Source of the DNA: Dehalococcoidia bacterium
GTDB lineage: Bacteria > Chloroflexota > Dehalococcoidia > Tepidiformales > Tepidiformaceae
Length of the DNA: 64,000 nt
Direction: 5' to 3'
NCBI GenBank assembly: GCA_003104995.1
Contig: PQAO01000015.1
Coordinates: 1 to 64,000, forward strand
The notes beneath the pieces are model-generated. The model did not search any database. It saw nothing but the letters and a program-made list of their open reading frames with translations, and was not told the DNA's origin. Position 1 is the first letter of the stretch; each line of letters begins with the position of its first letter. The position numbers were made by a program, and so were the translations under genes. This document shows, piece after piece, positions 33,876 through 42,591 of this stretch.

Positions 33876-35048
33876 TTACGCCCGGGGGAGTCCCAGGCCG
33901 CGGGTGGCGACGATGTTGCGCTGCACTTCGCTCGTGCCGCCAGCGATGGTGCTGGAGACGGTCTGCACGTAGCTCGCGGGTGCCCGGCCCTTCATGGGGG
34001 CTTCGGGACCCATCAGCTGGGCGCTGGTGCCGATCATCTTCATCGCCGAGCGGGCGATGCGCTGGCTCAGCTCGGTGTTGAAGAGCTTGGCGATGGAGGC
34101 CTCGTGGTTCGGCACGCGGCCTTCGGCCTGGATGGTGATGACGCGGTAGCTCAGCATCTTGGCGGTGGCCGCCTCAATCCAGCGGTCTGCGAACTCGTCC
34201 CGGGCCTTGGTGCTGGCGCTGGCAGTAGCCGCGGTGCCGCGGCTGTCCTTCCAGAACTTCATGTAGTACTCGAGCGTCTGGCGCTGGCCCACCGCGTTGC
34301 CGATGGAAGAACGCTCGAAGTCGAGCGTGGTGGTGCCGATGTACCAGCCACGGTTGACCTCGCCGAGCACGTTCCGCGCCGGGACGCGCACGTCTTCGAA
34401 GAAGACTTCGTTGAACATGTGGCCGTTGGCCATATTGATGAGCGGCCGGACGGTAACGCCGGGGCTCTTCATGTCCATCAGGAAGTAGGTAATGCCGCGG
34501 TGCTTCGGCGCATCGGGGTCGGTGCGCGCAAGCATGAACATCCAGTCAGCGGTATGCGCGCCGGAGGTCCAAATCTTCTGCCCGTTGAGGACGAAGTCGT
34601 CGCCGTCGCGGACGGCGCGGGTCTGGAGGCTGGCAAGGTCGGAGCCGGAGCCCGGTTCACTGTAGCCCTGGCACCACTGGACTTCGCCGCGAAGGATGGC
34701 GCCGAGGTGTTCCTTCTTCTGTTCCTCGTTGCCGTGGATGATGAGGGTGGGGCCGATCATGGACGTTCCCATGCCGCCGACATTCATCGCGCGGGCCTCG
34801 GCGAACTCCTCGTTCATGATGAACTGCTCCATCACGCTGAGGCTGGCGCCGCCGTACTCCTTCGGCCAGGCGGGAGCGACCCAACCCTTCCTGGAGAGCT
34901 TTTCGCGCCATTCCTTCATGAAGCCGCCGCCACGGCGCATGGCCTCCATCGGGTTCATTTCGGGGTCAATCTTCGGCTTTTCGGTTTCGAGAAAAGTGCG
35001 AACTTCATTTCGCCAGGTTGCTTGCTCAGGGGTGTCGCGGAAATCCAA
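33876..35048 (-). CDS. Acyl-CoA dehydrogenase family protein
   Basis: 390 aa. Contains AWPKEYGGASLSVMEQF, the flavin segment GYSEPGSGSDLASLQTRAVR and the C-terminal TIAGGTSEVQRNIVATRGLG; the catalytic-base region near residue 245-250 reads DFERSS as in the other dehydrogenases here. Start is a TTG at 35048 with a strong GGGAGGG Shine-Dalgarno. It is divergent from the LLM oxidoreductase gene. Probably acts in branched or cyclic acyl-CoA breakdown. Confidence 0.9.
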   Translation of the reverse strand: MDFRDTPEQATWRNEVRTFLETEKPKIDPEMNPMEAMRRGGGFMKEWREKLSRKGWVAPAWPKEYGGASLSVMEQFIMNEEFAEARAMNVGGMGTSMIGPTLIIHGNEEQKKEHLGAILRGEVQWCQGYSEPGSGSDLASLQTRAVRDGDDFVLNGQKIWTSGAHTADWMFMLARTDPDAPKHRGITYFLMDMKSPGVTVRPLINMANGHMFNEVFFEDVRVPARNVLGEVNRGWYIGTTTLDFERSSIGNAVGQRQTLEYYMKFWKDSRGTAATASASTKARDEFADRWIEAATAKMLSYRVITIQAEGRVPNHEASIAKLFNTELSQRIARSAMKMIGTSAQLMGPEAPMKGRAPASYVQTVSSTIAGGTSEVQRNIVATRGLGLPRA

Positions 35049-35263
35049 GTGTGTTCCCTCCCGGGGATGCGATGTTAGATGTCGATGGGCGACACACTAG
35101 CAAGATGCAACCCTGACGTAAAGGGAAAGGTGGTGCGGCCTCCCAGCACATCACGCGCCCGGCCGCGTTCCAGGCGCGCGCGGTGCGGCGCGCCCGGCCA
35201 CTCTGTAGACTCCAGCGTGCAAGATCAACGGCCCCAGTACGTGGGCCCGAAGGAACTGTCTCG

Positions 35264-36334
35264 ATGAAAGTAGGTTCAGGTTTCGGTGGCGGATGGCTCA
35301 CGGCCGTCGCGGAACAGGCTCGCCGCGCCGAGGAACTCGGCTACGACTTCGCGTCCACTCCCGAGACGCAGCACGACTCGATCCTGGCAGCCACGCTGGC
35401 CGGCGCGAGCACCGAGAAGCTGGAAATCCAGACCAGCGTGACGATTGCGTTCCCGCGCAGCCCCATGGTGCTCGCCATGGAGGCGTGGGACATCCAGCAT
35501 CTGACGAAGGGCCGGTTCACCATCGGTCTCGGCAGCCAGGTGAAGGGCCACAACCAGAACCGCTTCAGCGTCGAATGGCCGGGCGCGCCCGCCACGCGCA
35601 TGAAGGAATACGTCCGCATGATGCGCGCGGCCTGGCATTCCTTCCGCACGGGCGAGAAGCCCGATTATGTCGGCAAGTTCTACCACTTCACCCTCATGAC
35701 GCCGAACTTCAACCCCGGCCCGATCGACTACCCGGACCCGAAGATCGGTCTCGCCCTCGTGGGCGACGCAATGGCCCGCGTCGCGGGTGAGGTCGCGGAC
35801 GTGGTGATGCCGCACGGCTTCATGACCGACAAGTACATGCGCGACGTGGTGCTCCCTAACGTTGCCATCGGATTGAAGCGCAGCGGCCGCGGCTGGCAGG
35901 ACATCCAGATCTCCGGCGGTGGCTTCACCGTCTTCGCCGAGACCGAATCGGAGATCGAGCAGGGGCTCCAGAGGCTGCGCCAGCCGATTTCCTTCTACGG
36001 CTCCACACGCAGCTACCACGAGGTGTTCGAGGTGCACAACCTGAAGGACCTCGGCATGCAGCTCCACGAGCTATCACTCAAAGGCCAGTGGGCCGAGATG
36101 CAACGAGTGATCCCGGAGGATGTCCTCCGCGTGTTCGCCCAGACGTCGACCTACGACAAGCTGCCGCAGTTCGTCGCCGAGCACCGGGAGTATGCCAGCC
36201 GTGTCGGCGTCGCCCTCCCGGCATCCACTCCGGAACAGCGGGAACGGGCGATCCACATCATCAAGGAAGTCCAAAAGGTCCAGGTGCCCGGCGTGCCGAG
36301 GGGCATGGAGGACCTTTCGAAGGTCGGCGCCTGA
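35264..36334 (+). CDS. LLM-class F420-dependent oxidoreductase
   Basis: 356 aa TIM-barrel protein of the luciferase-like family. Motifs VTIAFPRSPMVLAMEAWDIQ and FTIGLGSQVKGHNQNRFS match a subfamily of probable F420-dependent oxidoreductases common in actinobacteria and Chloroflexota. It would use reduced F420 (or FMN) for hydride transfer; substrate unknown. A GAAGGA Shine-Dalgarno lies 9 nt before the ATG. Its position between acyl-CoA dehydrogenase and SDR genes fits a catabolic role. Confidence 0.85.
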   Translation: MKVGSGFGGGWLTAVAEQARRAEELGYDFASTPETQHDSILAATLAGASTEKLEIQTSVTIAFPRSPMVLAMEAWDIQHLTKGRFTIGLGSQVKGHNQNRFSVEWPGAPATRMKEYVRMMRAAWHSFRTGEKPDYVGKFYHFTLMTPNFNPGPIDYPDPKIGLALVGDAMARVAGEVADVVMPHGFMTDKYMRDVVLPNVAIGLKRSGRGWQDIQISGGGFTVFAETESEIEQGLQRLRQPISFYGSTRSYHEVFEVHNLKDLGMQLHELSLKGQWAEMQRVIPEDVLRVFAQTSTYDKLPQFVAEHREYASRVGVALPASTPEQRERAIHIIKEVQKVQVPGVPRGMEDLSKVGA

Positions 36335-36419
36335 GTTTTCGAGCCGCAGGGCGGGGGCCGGGAAGTCCCGGCACCCGCCGTACCGGATGGGTGCAATTCC
36401 GGCGAGACGAGACGGACCT

Positions 36420-38174
36420 ATGACGCAAACCCCACCTGTGCGGGAACGAGTGGGCCCCATCCGCCTCGACGAAGCCTGGAGTGGAGCGATCCTCTGGGGT
36501 GCGCGCGGGGTGGGTGCTGTCTCGCTTTGCGTCATCGCCATCCTCCTCCTCTATCCCGGCATCCCGCGCAGCCTCTTCCACGACAATTGGGAGCGGGGAG
36601 CCGAACTCATCGCACTTGGCGGCGCGGCGGCCGGTTACACCCTTGCCTGGCGATGGGAGGGCATTGGCAGCGCGACCATGTTGCTGGCATCCGCGATGTT
36701 CGGGGTGCTGGCCATATTGGTGGACGAGTCTGGAGCACCGGCAGTGGCGTGCATGGCGTTCCTGCTGCCGGCAGCGCTGTTCTTCCTCCATTGGCAACAG
36801 CGCCGGCGGCCCTTCGCCGTGGCCGCGCTACTCGCGGTCCTGGCGGGACTTGTTCTTGTGGGCGGTACGGGTGGGGGACGGCTCTACGACCACTATCTCG
36901 GCCCCACGCATCCGGAATCGAGGTCCGCTCGTGTCCCGGTCACAGTGGTCCGCTGGATCTGGTCCGGTGGCGTGACCACCGACGGATTCACCGTCAAGGT
37001 CAGGCTGGCAGACCGGGGAGCAGATCCGGTCCTGCTGGTTTCCGAATCCGAATCGCTCGACTCCCCGATCGAGGTTCCGGCCCAAACTCGTCCTGGCGAG
37101 AGCAGCGATGTCGACACGTTCCGCGCCACGGGCCTCAGTCCCGGCACGACGTACCACTATGCCGTTCGGCAGGGCGACTTAGTCGACCGCGGCCGTTCGG
37201 GCCGGGTCACCACGTTTCCGGCCGGGGCGGCTTCGTTCACCTTCGCATTCGGGTCCTGCGCGAGGACAGGTTCCAACGGGATGGTCTGGGACCGTATCCG
37301 TGAGGCAAGTCCATTGTTCATGCTGGTGACAGGCGATTTTCACTACGAGAACATCTCGACCAATGACGCCGCCGCGATGAGAAACGCCTACGAAAGAGGT
37401 CTGGCCGCCCCGGCACAGCAGGCGCTCTGGCTGCAGGCACCGGTCGTCTACACGTGGGACGACCACGATTTCGGCGGCGACGATTCCGACCGGACGACCC
37501 CGGCACGGGAGGCCGTGCAGGCCGTCTACCGGGACTACATCCCCCACTACGAACTCCCGGCGGGTGCCGGGGAGGGGCCGATCTACCATGCCTTCACCGT
37601 CGGCCGGGTCCGCTTCATCGTCACGGACACCAGGTCCGAGCGTGACCCGGCAGGGAACCCGGACGGGCCTGGGAAGTCGATGGTGGGCCAGGCGCAGAAG
37701 GATTGGTTCAAGGCGGAAGTGCTCGCAGCCAAAGAGTCCGCGGCCCTGATCGTCTGGGTGAACAGCGTGCCCTGGATTGCCGAACCCGAGCCGGGCGCGG
37801 ACCACTGGGGCGCCTACGCTACGGAGCGCCGCGAACTGAGCGACTTCCTCGTCGCGAATGGCATCGACAACCTGGTGATGCTCAGCGGGGATGCCCACAT
37901 GCTCGCGGCGGACGACGGCTCCAACAACACATTTGCCACCGATGGCGCGGGCCCTGGATTCCCGGTGTTTCACGCGGCCGCGCTCGATCGGCGTGGTTCA
38001 GTGAAGGGCGGACCGTATTCCGAAGGCGCCTTCCCGGGCGGGGGCCAGTTTGGCCTCCTGACCATCACGGACGGGGGAGGACCCGAGGTGACCGTGGCCT
38101 TTAGCGGACGCGACTGGGAGGGGACGGAAGTCGTTGGCTACTCGTTCACGACGTCGCTGCGGGCGCCGCAGTAG
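36420..38174 (+). CDS. PhoD-like phosphatase with N-terminal membrane domain
   Basis: 584 aa. The first ~165 residues hold about four to five membrane helices, then a fibronectin-like segment (ATGLSPGTTYHYAVRQGD) and a PhoD-type metallophosphatase domain with metal ligands in FAFGSCART, VTGDFHYE, TWDDHDFGGDDS and LSGDAHM. PhoD enzymes are secreted Ca2+/Fe3+ phosphodiesterases; here the usual Tat signal is replaced by a multi-helix anchor. ATG at 36420 lacks an evident Shine-Dalgarno. It presumably acts outside the membrane on organic phosphate. Confidence 0.85.
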   Translation: MTQTPPVRERVGPIRLDEAWSGAILWGARGVGAVSLCVIAILLLYPGIPRSLFHDNWERGAELIALGGAAAGYTLAWRWEGIGSATMLLASAMFGVLAILVDESGAPAVACMAFLLPAALFFLHWQQRRRPFAVAALLAVLAGLVLVGGTGGGRLYDHYLGPTHPESRSARVPVTVVRWIWSGGVTTDGFTVKVRLADRGADPVLLVSESESLDSPIEVPAQTRPGESSDVDTFRATGLSPGTTYHYAVRQGDLVDRGRSGRVTTFPAGAASFTFAFGSCARTGSNGMVWDRIREASPLFMLVTGDFHYENISTNDAAAMRNAYERGLAAPAQQALWLQAPVVYTWDDHDFGGDDSDRTTPAREAVQAVYRDYIPHYELPAGAGEGPIYHAFTVGRVRFIVTDTRSERDPAGNPDGPGKSMVGQAQKDWFKAEVLAAKESAALIVWVNSVPWIAEPEPGADHWGAYATERRELSDFLVANGIDNLVMLSGDAHMLAADDGSNNTFATDGAGPGFPVFHAAALDRRGSVKGGPYSEGAFPGGGQFGLLTITDGGGPEVTVAFSGRDWEGTEVVGYSFTTSLRAPQ

Positions 38175-38292
38175 CGGGACATCTCGAACGGGGGTTTTGG
38201 TAGAACGGGCCGCCGTGGATCTGCGTGGCCCGGCCGGTAACCCCCCGCCGGGCTCTCCGCGGCACCCAGCAGCGGTGTATCCGCCAGGTCCA

Positions 38293-38321
38293 CCACTCCT
38301 CCGGGCAGCCCGGAGGAGTGG
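38293..38321. terminator. Hairpin between convergent genes
   Basis: Perfect 13-bp stem CCACTCCTCCGGG / CCCGGAGGAGTGG with a 3-nt CAG loop. It lies between the PhoD-like gene (plus) and the hemerythrin-like gene (minus), so it may end transcription from both sides, though neither side has a T-run. Confidence 0.6.
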
Positions 38322-38328
38322 CGGGAAC

Positions 38329-38874
38329 TTAGCGGGCGGGAGCGCGCCGGGCCGAGGCGATTCGGTCCAGGTTGTCGACGATGACTCCGACCTGGCTTTC
38401 GCTTAGGTGCTCATCGAGGATGGTGAGGTAGGCCGCGTCCTCGGACTCGAGGTGGCCGCGCGCCAGCCCGTAGAGCCCGAAGAGGAGAGGGTGGAGGAAC
38501 TTTGCGAATGCGGCAGGGTCGTTTGCCTGCTTCGCCGCGGCCACCACTTTCTCCAGGTCGCCGGCCATCTCCACCATCACCTGGTGCTGAGCACGCATCA
38601 CGGCAACCGCACCCGTAGCTCCATAGACACCGTCGACCGCGATGAACAGGGTGAACTCCTCGGCTTCGCAGGCAGGAAGGAACGTGCGCTGAAGGAACGC
38701 CAATGCGCGATCGAGGGCTTTGAAGGCGAGGGCGGGTTCCGCGGAAGTTACCGCCTCGGCGGCGGCCTGCAGGTTCATGAGGCCCTCGTGCAGGGGCCGC
38801 CGCACGGCGCGCAGCGGTCCTACAACGCGGTCCTCTACCGCGGTCGATTCAGCGGAACTGGTCACGGTTTCCAT
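38329..38874 (-). CDS. Hemerythrin-like (HHE) domain protein
   Basis: 181 aa, all-helical. His and Glu residues spaced as in HHE cation-binding domains occur at RRPLHEGL, LPACEAEEF, MRAQHQVM, KFLHPLLF and RGHLESED, consistent with a di-iron four-helix bundle that could bind O2 or NO. It begins inside the last codons of the methyltransferase gene (13-nt overlap), so the pair is cotranslated. Role inferred only. Confidence 0.65.
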   Translation of the reverse strand: METVTSSAESTAVEDRVVGPLRAVRRPLHEGLMNLQAAAEAVTSAEPALAFKALDRALAFLQRTFLPACEAEEFTLFIAVDGVYGATGAVAVMRAQHQVMVEMAGDLEKVVAAAKQANDPAAFAKFLHPLLFGLYGLARGHLESEDAAYLTILDEHLSESQVGVIVDNLDRIASARRAPAR

Positions 38875-39695
38875 GTGACGACCCCCAGGGGAGTTGGTTC
38901 GGTGGTCAGCATCAGGCGGCCGTCGGCGGTACGGGGCGCGCGGTCCATGGCGGCGACGAGCCGGGCATCCTTTTCTCCGCCGGGTTCGATGAAGAGTTGC
39001 TGGCGCAAGAAGCCGAGGGCTGCCTCGGGGGAAGGATAGGCGACGGCAGCCCGCTCGCCGAGCCAGACGCTGAAGATCTTGCCCCTCGCAAGGAGCAGGG
39101 TGAGGAATTCGGTGAGGGCGGGGAGCGGGTTGCGGGCGACGCCATGGACCGGGGGCCAGAACGGCTCCGCCGCGGCAGATGGTGCGCGGGCGAGCAGCAC
39201 GGCAACACACAGCCGCCGGGCGTGGGCGTCCATCGCATCGAGGAACGGGCCGAGCTCTTCGATGTCGTAACTCACGTGCGCGATGAAGGCGACATCCGCC
39301 ACCGGGACACCGTCGGCGGGCCAGCGCTGCTGAACGGTCTCCACGCCGCTCACCGAATACTCGGCAGCAGCTTCCCGAAGGACGGAGAGCATCGAGCTCG
39401 ACGGATCGAGGGCGGTGACGCGCGCACCGGCGAGCGCCAGGGGGAGGGCGTAGCGCCCTCCCCCCGCGCCGATATCGAGCCACGATTCCCCGGGGATCAC
39501 CAGTGACCGCAGGGTATCGAGGGCGGGTTCGTCGGTGCGGCGCGGGTCGGACTTGAATCCGCCGGCGACCGGGGCGTAGAAGTCCGGGCGTTCCGGGACA
39601 TCGCGGAACTGGTCAGCCTGCTCGCGGTTTCGGCGGACCTGGAGCGCCCAGGCTTCCTGGATCTGGGTGGGGTCGAGTCCAAGGGGGCCGGTCAT
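38862..39695 (-). CDS. SAM-dependent methyltransferase
   Basis: 277 aa. Class I fold with motif I WLDIGAGGGRYALPLA, motif II ALDPSSSML and motif III-like VADVAFIAHVSYDIEEL. No specificity signature is visible. A CAGACT box lies 6 nt before the ATG, close to the leaderless pattern of neighbours. Precedes and overlaps the hemerythrin-like gene. Confidence 0.82.
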   Translation of the reverse strand: MTGPLGLDPTQIQEAWALQVRRNREQADQFRDVPERPDFYAPVAGGFKSDPRRTDEPALDTLRSLVIPGESWLDIGAGGGRYALPLALAGARVTALDPSSSMLSVLREAAAEYSVSGVETVQQRWPADGVPVADVAFIAHVSYDIEELGPFLDAMDAHARRLCVAVLLARAPSAAAEPFWPPVHGVARNPLPALTEFLTLLLARGKIFSVWLGERAAVAYPSPEAALGFLRQQLFIEPGGEKDARLVAAMDRAPRTADGRLMLTTEPTPLGVVTWKP

Positions 39696-39788
39696 GGTGG
39701 CAGTCTGAAGGCGCGCCGCGAGCGCGGCAAGTTCGGGCAGGAGTGTGCTAGGCTTTCTCTACCAGCTTAGTCAACAATAGGAGTTCCC

Positions 39789-40139
39789 GTGGCAACCAAG
39801 GACCCGCGCGAGCCGTTCACCCGCATTTCGGTGGCCGAGGCGAAAGAGAAACTGGACCAGGGCGAGGCCGTAATGGTCGATGTCCGCGAAGCACACGAGT
39901 ACGCCGAGGTGCATGCCAGCGGCGTGCGTCTCATCCCCGTGAACACCGTTATCGGAGAGGTCAAGCAAATCCGGGATTTCGCCGGCGGCAAGGAAGTCCT
40001 CTTCATTTGCAAGTCCGGGCAGCGCAGCGCGCTTGCTTCCGAGTTCGCGACGGCGGCGGGACTGGACGACCTCGCGCTCTACAACGTCGAGGGCGGCACC
40101 CTCGCGTGGGTCGAGGCGGGCCTGCCGACAGGGGAATGA
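39789..40139 (+). CDS. Rhodanese-like protein
   Basis: 116 aa single-domain rhodanese. The active-site loop is CKSGQRS with catalytic Cys74; VDVREAHEYAEVHASGV is the usual N-terminal signature. Such proteins move sulfane sulfur from thiosulfate or persulfides. GTG start with a TAGGAG Shine-Dalgarno 5 nt upstream. Stands alone between the methyltransferase and the liv operon. Confidence 0.87.
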   Translation: MATKDPREPFTRISVAEAKEKLDQGEAVMVDVREAHEYAEVHASGVRLIPVNTVIGEVKQIRDFAGGKEVLFICKSGQRSALASEFATAAGLDDLALYNVEGGTLAWVEAGLPTGE

Positions 40140-40184
40140 TCCGAAAAGACACATGTCTTTCTCGCCATGTCGTCATGTATGCAG

Positions 40185-40213
40185 TTGACTCAACAAGAAG
40201 CGAAAACTAGCAT
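40185..40213 (+). promoter_or_regulatory. Promoter of the liv operon
   Basis: TTGACT (40185-40190) and TAGCAT (40208-40213) are separated by exactly 17 nt, the best sigma-70-like promoter in the window. It implies a ~60-nt leader before livK. Confidence 0.7.
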
Positions 40214-40227
40214 CCGGGCGACTGCGT

Positions 40228-40260
40228 ATCCTTTGCCGGAGCCTACCAATCGGTAAGGAT
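40228..40260 (+). promoter_or_regulatory. Leader stem-loop upstream of livK
   Basis: ATCCTT (40228-40233) pairs with AAGGAT (40255-40260), and CCG (40236-40238) with CGG (40251-40253) across a small internal loop. The structure ends 6 nt before the AGGAGGGA ribosome-binding site and might influence translation or stability. Confidence 0.35.
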
Positions 40261-40280
40261 GCCAGAGGAGGGAAAGCTAC

Positions 40281-41528
40281 ATGAAACGAGCCTATTGGAG
40301 CCGTCTGCACTGGTTGCTGACGGCGTTCGCCCTGGTCGCGGTGGTAGCCGCCGCCTGCGGCGGAGACGATGACGATGACGACACGGGCGGCGACGGTGGC
40401 GACGTCACCTACGGCAGCGCCGGGTTCAAAGTCGTCGAAATTGATGCGGGAGCGCCCGTAAAAATCGGCATTTCGAGCGTCACTTCAGGTGATCTGAAGG
40501 GGCTTGGCCAACCGATCGTCGACGCCGCCAAGCTGGCCGGCGAGGGGAAGACGATCCAGGGTCACCCCATCGAATGGGTGGTGAAGGACGACCAGTGCTC
40601 GGCCGACGGCGGTGCGGCAGCTGCGAACCAGATCCTCCAGGAAGGCGTTGTCGCAGCAGTTGGCCCGATTTGCTCGGGCGCTGTGGTGGCCGCGCAACCC
40701 CAGTACGAGCAGGCTGGCGTGACTCACGTCTCGCCTTCGTCCACGGCCCACAAGCCCACGTTCCCGGACCGCAACGACGTCTTCCAGACCTTCCTGCGGA
40801 CGACCTACAGCGACGACATCCAGGGCCCTGCCCAGGCGAAGTTCGCGTACGGGACGCTCCAGGCGAAGACTGCGTACATCGTGTACGACACCGACGCGTA
40901 TGGCTCCGGTCTGCGCGACGCGTTCCGCAAGGCGTTCGAGGCTGAAGGCGGCAAGATCGTCGGCACCCCGGAAGGCTTCGAAAAGAAGACGACGGACTTC
41001 AAGTCGATCGTGACCAACATCCAGAACGCGAAGCCTGACCTGGTCTACTTCTCTGGCTTCTATGCCGAGGCAACGCCGTTCATCAAGCAGCTCCGGGCCG
41101 AGAACAAGGACGTGAAGTTCCTTTCGGGCGACGGCGTGAAGAACGACGAATTCACCAAGGGCGCTGGCGCCGACGCAGAGGGCGCCTACCTCTCGCTGCC
41201 GAGCCCGGTCTACTCCGGCGCTGGCTACCAGAGCTTCACCGAGCTCTTCGAAAAGGCGACCGGCCTGAAGGTCGACTCCAGCCCGTTCGTGGCTGAGTCC
41301 TACGACGCCGCGACCGTTATCATCACGGCCCTTGAAAAGGTGGCCGAGAAGGACGGCGACAAGCTCAAGATCGACCTGAAGAAGCTGAACGAGGAGATCC
41401 GCAAGGTCGAACTAGACGGCGCAGCCGGGAAGATCAAGTTCGACGCTCGTGGCGACAACGTCGGCGGCGAGACGCCGGTCAGCCTCTTCGTCGTTAAGAA
41501 CGGAGCGTACGAAGAGGTGAAGAACTAG
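40281..41528 (+). CDS. livK: Branched-chain amino-acid-type ABC transporter, substrate-binding lipoprotein
   Basis: 415 aa. Lipoprotein signal with Cys26 followed by a run of Asp and Gly residues, then a Peripla_BP_6 domain (VKIGISSVTSGDLKGLG, SADGGAAAANQILQEGV, AESYDAATVIITALEKVA). It delivers the ligand to the LivHMGF membrane complex; in this family ligands include amino acids, amides and other small carboxylates, so leucine specificity is not proven. Strong AGGAGGGA Shine-Dalgarno. First gene of a seven-gene operon. Confidence 0.9.
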   Translation: MKRAYWSRLHWLLTAFALVAVVAAACGGDDDDDDTGGDGGDVTYGSAGFKVVEIDAGAPVKIGISSVTSGDLKGLGQPIVDAAKLAGEGKTIQGHPIEWVVKDDQCSADGGAAAANQILQEGVVAAVGPICSGAVVAAQPQYEQAGVTHVSPSSTAHKPTFPDRNDVFQTFLRTTYSDDIQGPAQAKFAYGTLQAKTAYIVYDTDAYGSGLRDAFRKAFEAEGGKIVGTPEGFEKKTTDFKSIVTNIQNAKPDLVYFSGFYAEATPFIKQLRAENKDVKFLSGDGVKNDEFTKGAGADAEGAYLSLPSPVYSGAGYQSFTELFEKATGLKVDSSPFVAESYDAATVIITALEKVAEKDGDKLKIDLKKLNEEIRKVELDGAAGKIKFDARGDNVGGETPVSLFVVKNGAYEEVKN

Positions 41529-41556
41529 CACGCGAAGTCGCTAACGCTAGAATGCA

Positions 41557-41598
41557 CGCCACCGGGAGGCGCCTCGAGACTGGGCGCCTCCCGTGGCG
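41557..41598 (+). terminator. Long intercistronic hairpin between livK and livH
   Basis: A 16-bp stem with one bulge (CGCCAC-CGGGAGGCGCC / GGCGCCTCCCGTGGCG) lies 29 nt after the livK stop and 25 nt before livH. No T-run follows. Such elements usually protect the binding-protein mRNA and partly block read-through so that the binding protein exceeds the membrane subunits. Confidence 0.65.
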
Positions 41599-41622
41599 TA
41601 ACGCTCAGCCGCCGAAAGGGGC

Positions 41623-42591
41623 ATGCCGCTCGTGGATGCACCACACCTCGCGCTTTCAGTGGGCTTCTGGTCCGACCAATTCGTCAACGGCCTGACGACG
41701 GGAAGCCTGTACGCGTTGATCGCGCTGGGCTACACGATGGTCTATGGCGTGCTGAAGATGATTAACTTCTCCCACGGGGAAGTCTTCATGCTGGGCTCGT
41801 TCGCCGGGTACGGCATCCTGACCGCGATGGGCGGCAACGACATTTCGGGTGTGATGGTCGCGGTGACCATCCTCGTCGCGCTCATCGGCGCGATGGCAGT
41901 CTCAGCGGGGACCGCGGCGGTGGTGGAACGGATCGCCTACCGGCCGCTACGAAACGCGCCCCGGCTGGCCCCGCTCATCAGCGCCATCGGCGTCAGCATC
42001 TTCCTGCAATACCTGGTGCTCGACCAGACGGATGCACGAGCCAAGTTCTACCCCGACATCTTCCCGCGTGGCGACTTCGCGGCCGGGCCATTCGACATCA
42101 CGTACATCCAGACCTTCCTGATTGCGAGTTCGCTCGCGATGATGGTGTTCCTCTATGTGATCATTCAGCGAACACGCATGGGGCGGGCCATCCGGGCGGT
42201 GGCCGAGAACCCGGCCAACGCATCGCTGATGGGCGTGGACGTGAATCGCACCATCGTGATGGTCTTCGTACTGGGCGCCGCCATGGCAGGCGTTGCGGGC
42301 GTACTCCACGGGCTCTTCTTCCAGACAATCCGGGGCAGCATGGGGTTCTTGCCCGGCATCAAGGCGTTTACCGCGGCCGTGCTCGGAGGTATCGGCAGCA
42401 TCCCGGGGGCCGTGGCGGGAGGTTACGCGCTGGGGTTTGCGGAAACGGTGGGTCGCGAACTCCTCAACGAGCTGCCCGGGGTGGACCTGGGCAACCAGTG
42501 GCGGGACGTAATCGCGTTCAGTCTGCTGGTAACCATCCTTGTCTTCCGGCCAACGGGCATCTTTGCCGAACGGGCGACGTCACGTGCCTAA
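41623..42591 (+). CDS. livH: Branched-chain amino-acid-type ABC transporter permease LivH
   Basis: 322 aa, about eight membrane helices. Typical LivH opening FVNGLTTGSLYALIALGYTM VYGV is followed by MINFSHGEVFMLG, and the EAA-like cytoplasmic loop lies around RTRMGRAIRAVAENP. It forms half of the translocation channel with LivM. Its last codons overlap the next gene. Confidence 0.92.
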   Translation: MPLVDAPHLALSVGFWSDQFVNGLTTGSLYALIALGYTMVYGVLKMINFSHGEVFMLGSFAGYGILTAMGGNDISGVMVAVTILVALIGAMAVSAGTAAVVERIAYRPLRNAPRLAPLISAIGVSIFLQYLVLDQTDARAKFYPDIFPRGDFAAGPFDITYIQTFLIASSLAMMVFLYVIIQRTRMGRAIRAVAENPANASLMGVDVNRTIVMVFVLGAAMAGVAGVLHGLFFQTIRGSMGFLPGIKAFTAAVLGGIGSIPGAVAGGYALGFAETVGRELLNELPGVDLGNQWRDVIAFSLLVTILVFRPTGIFAERATSRA

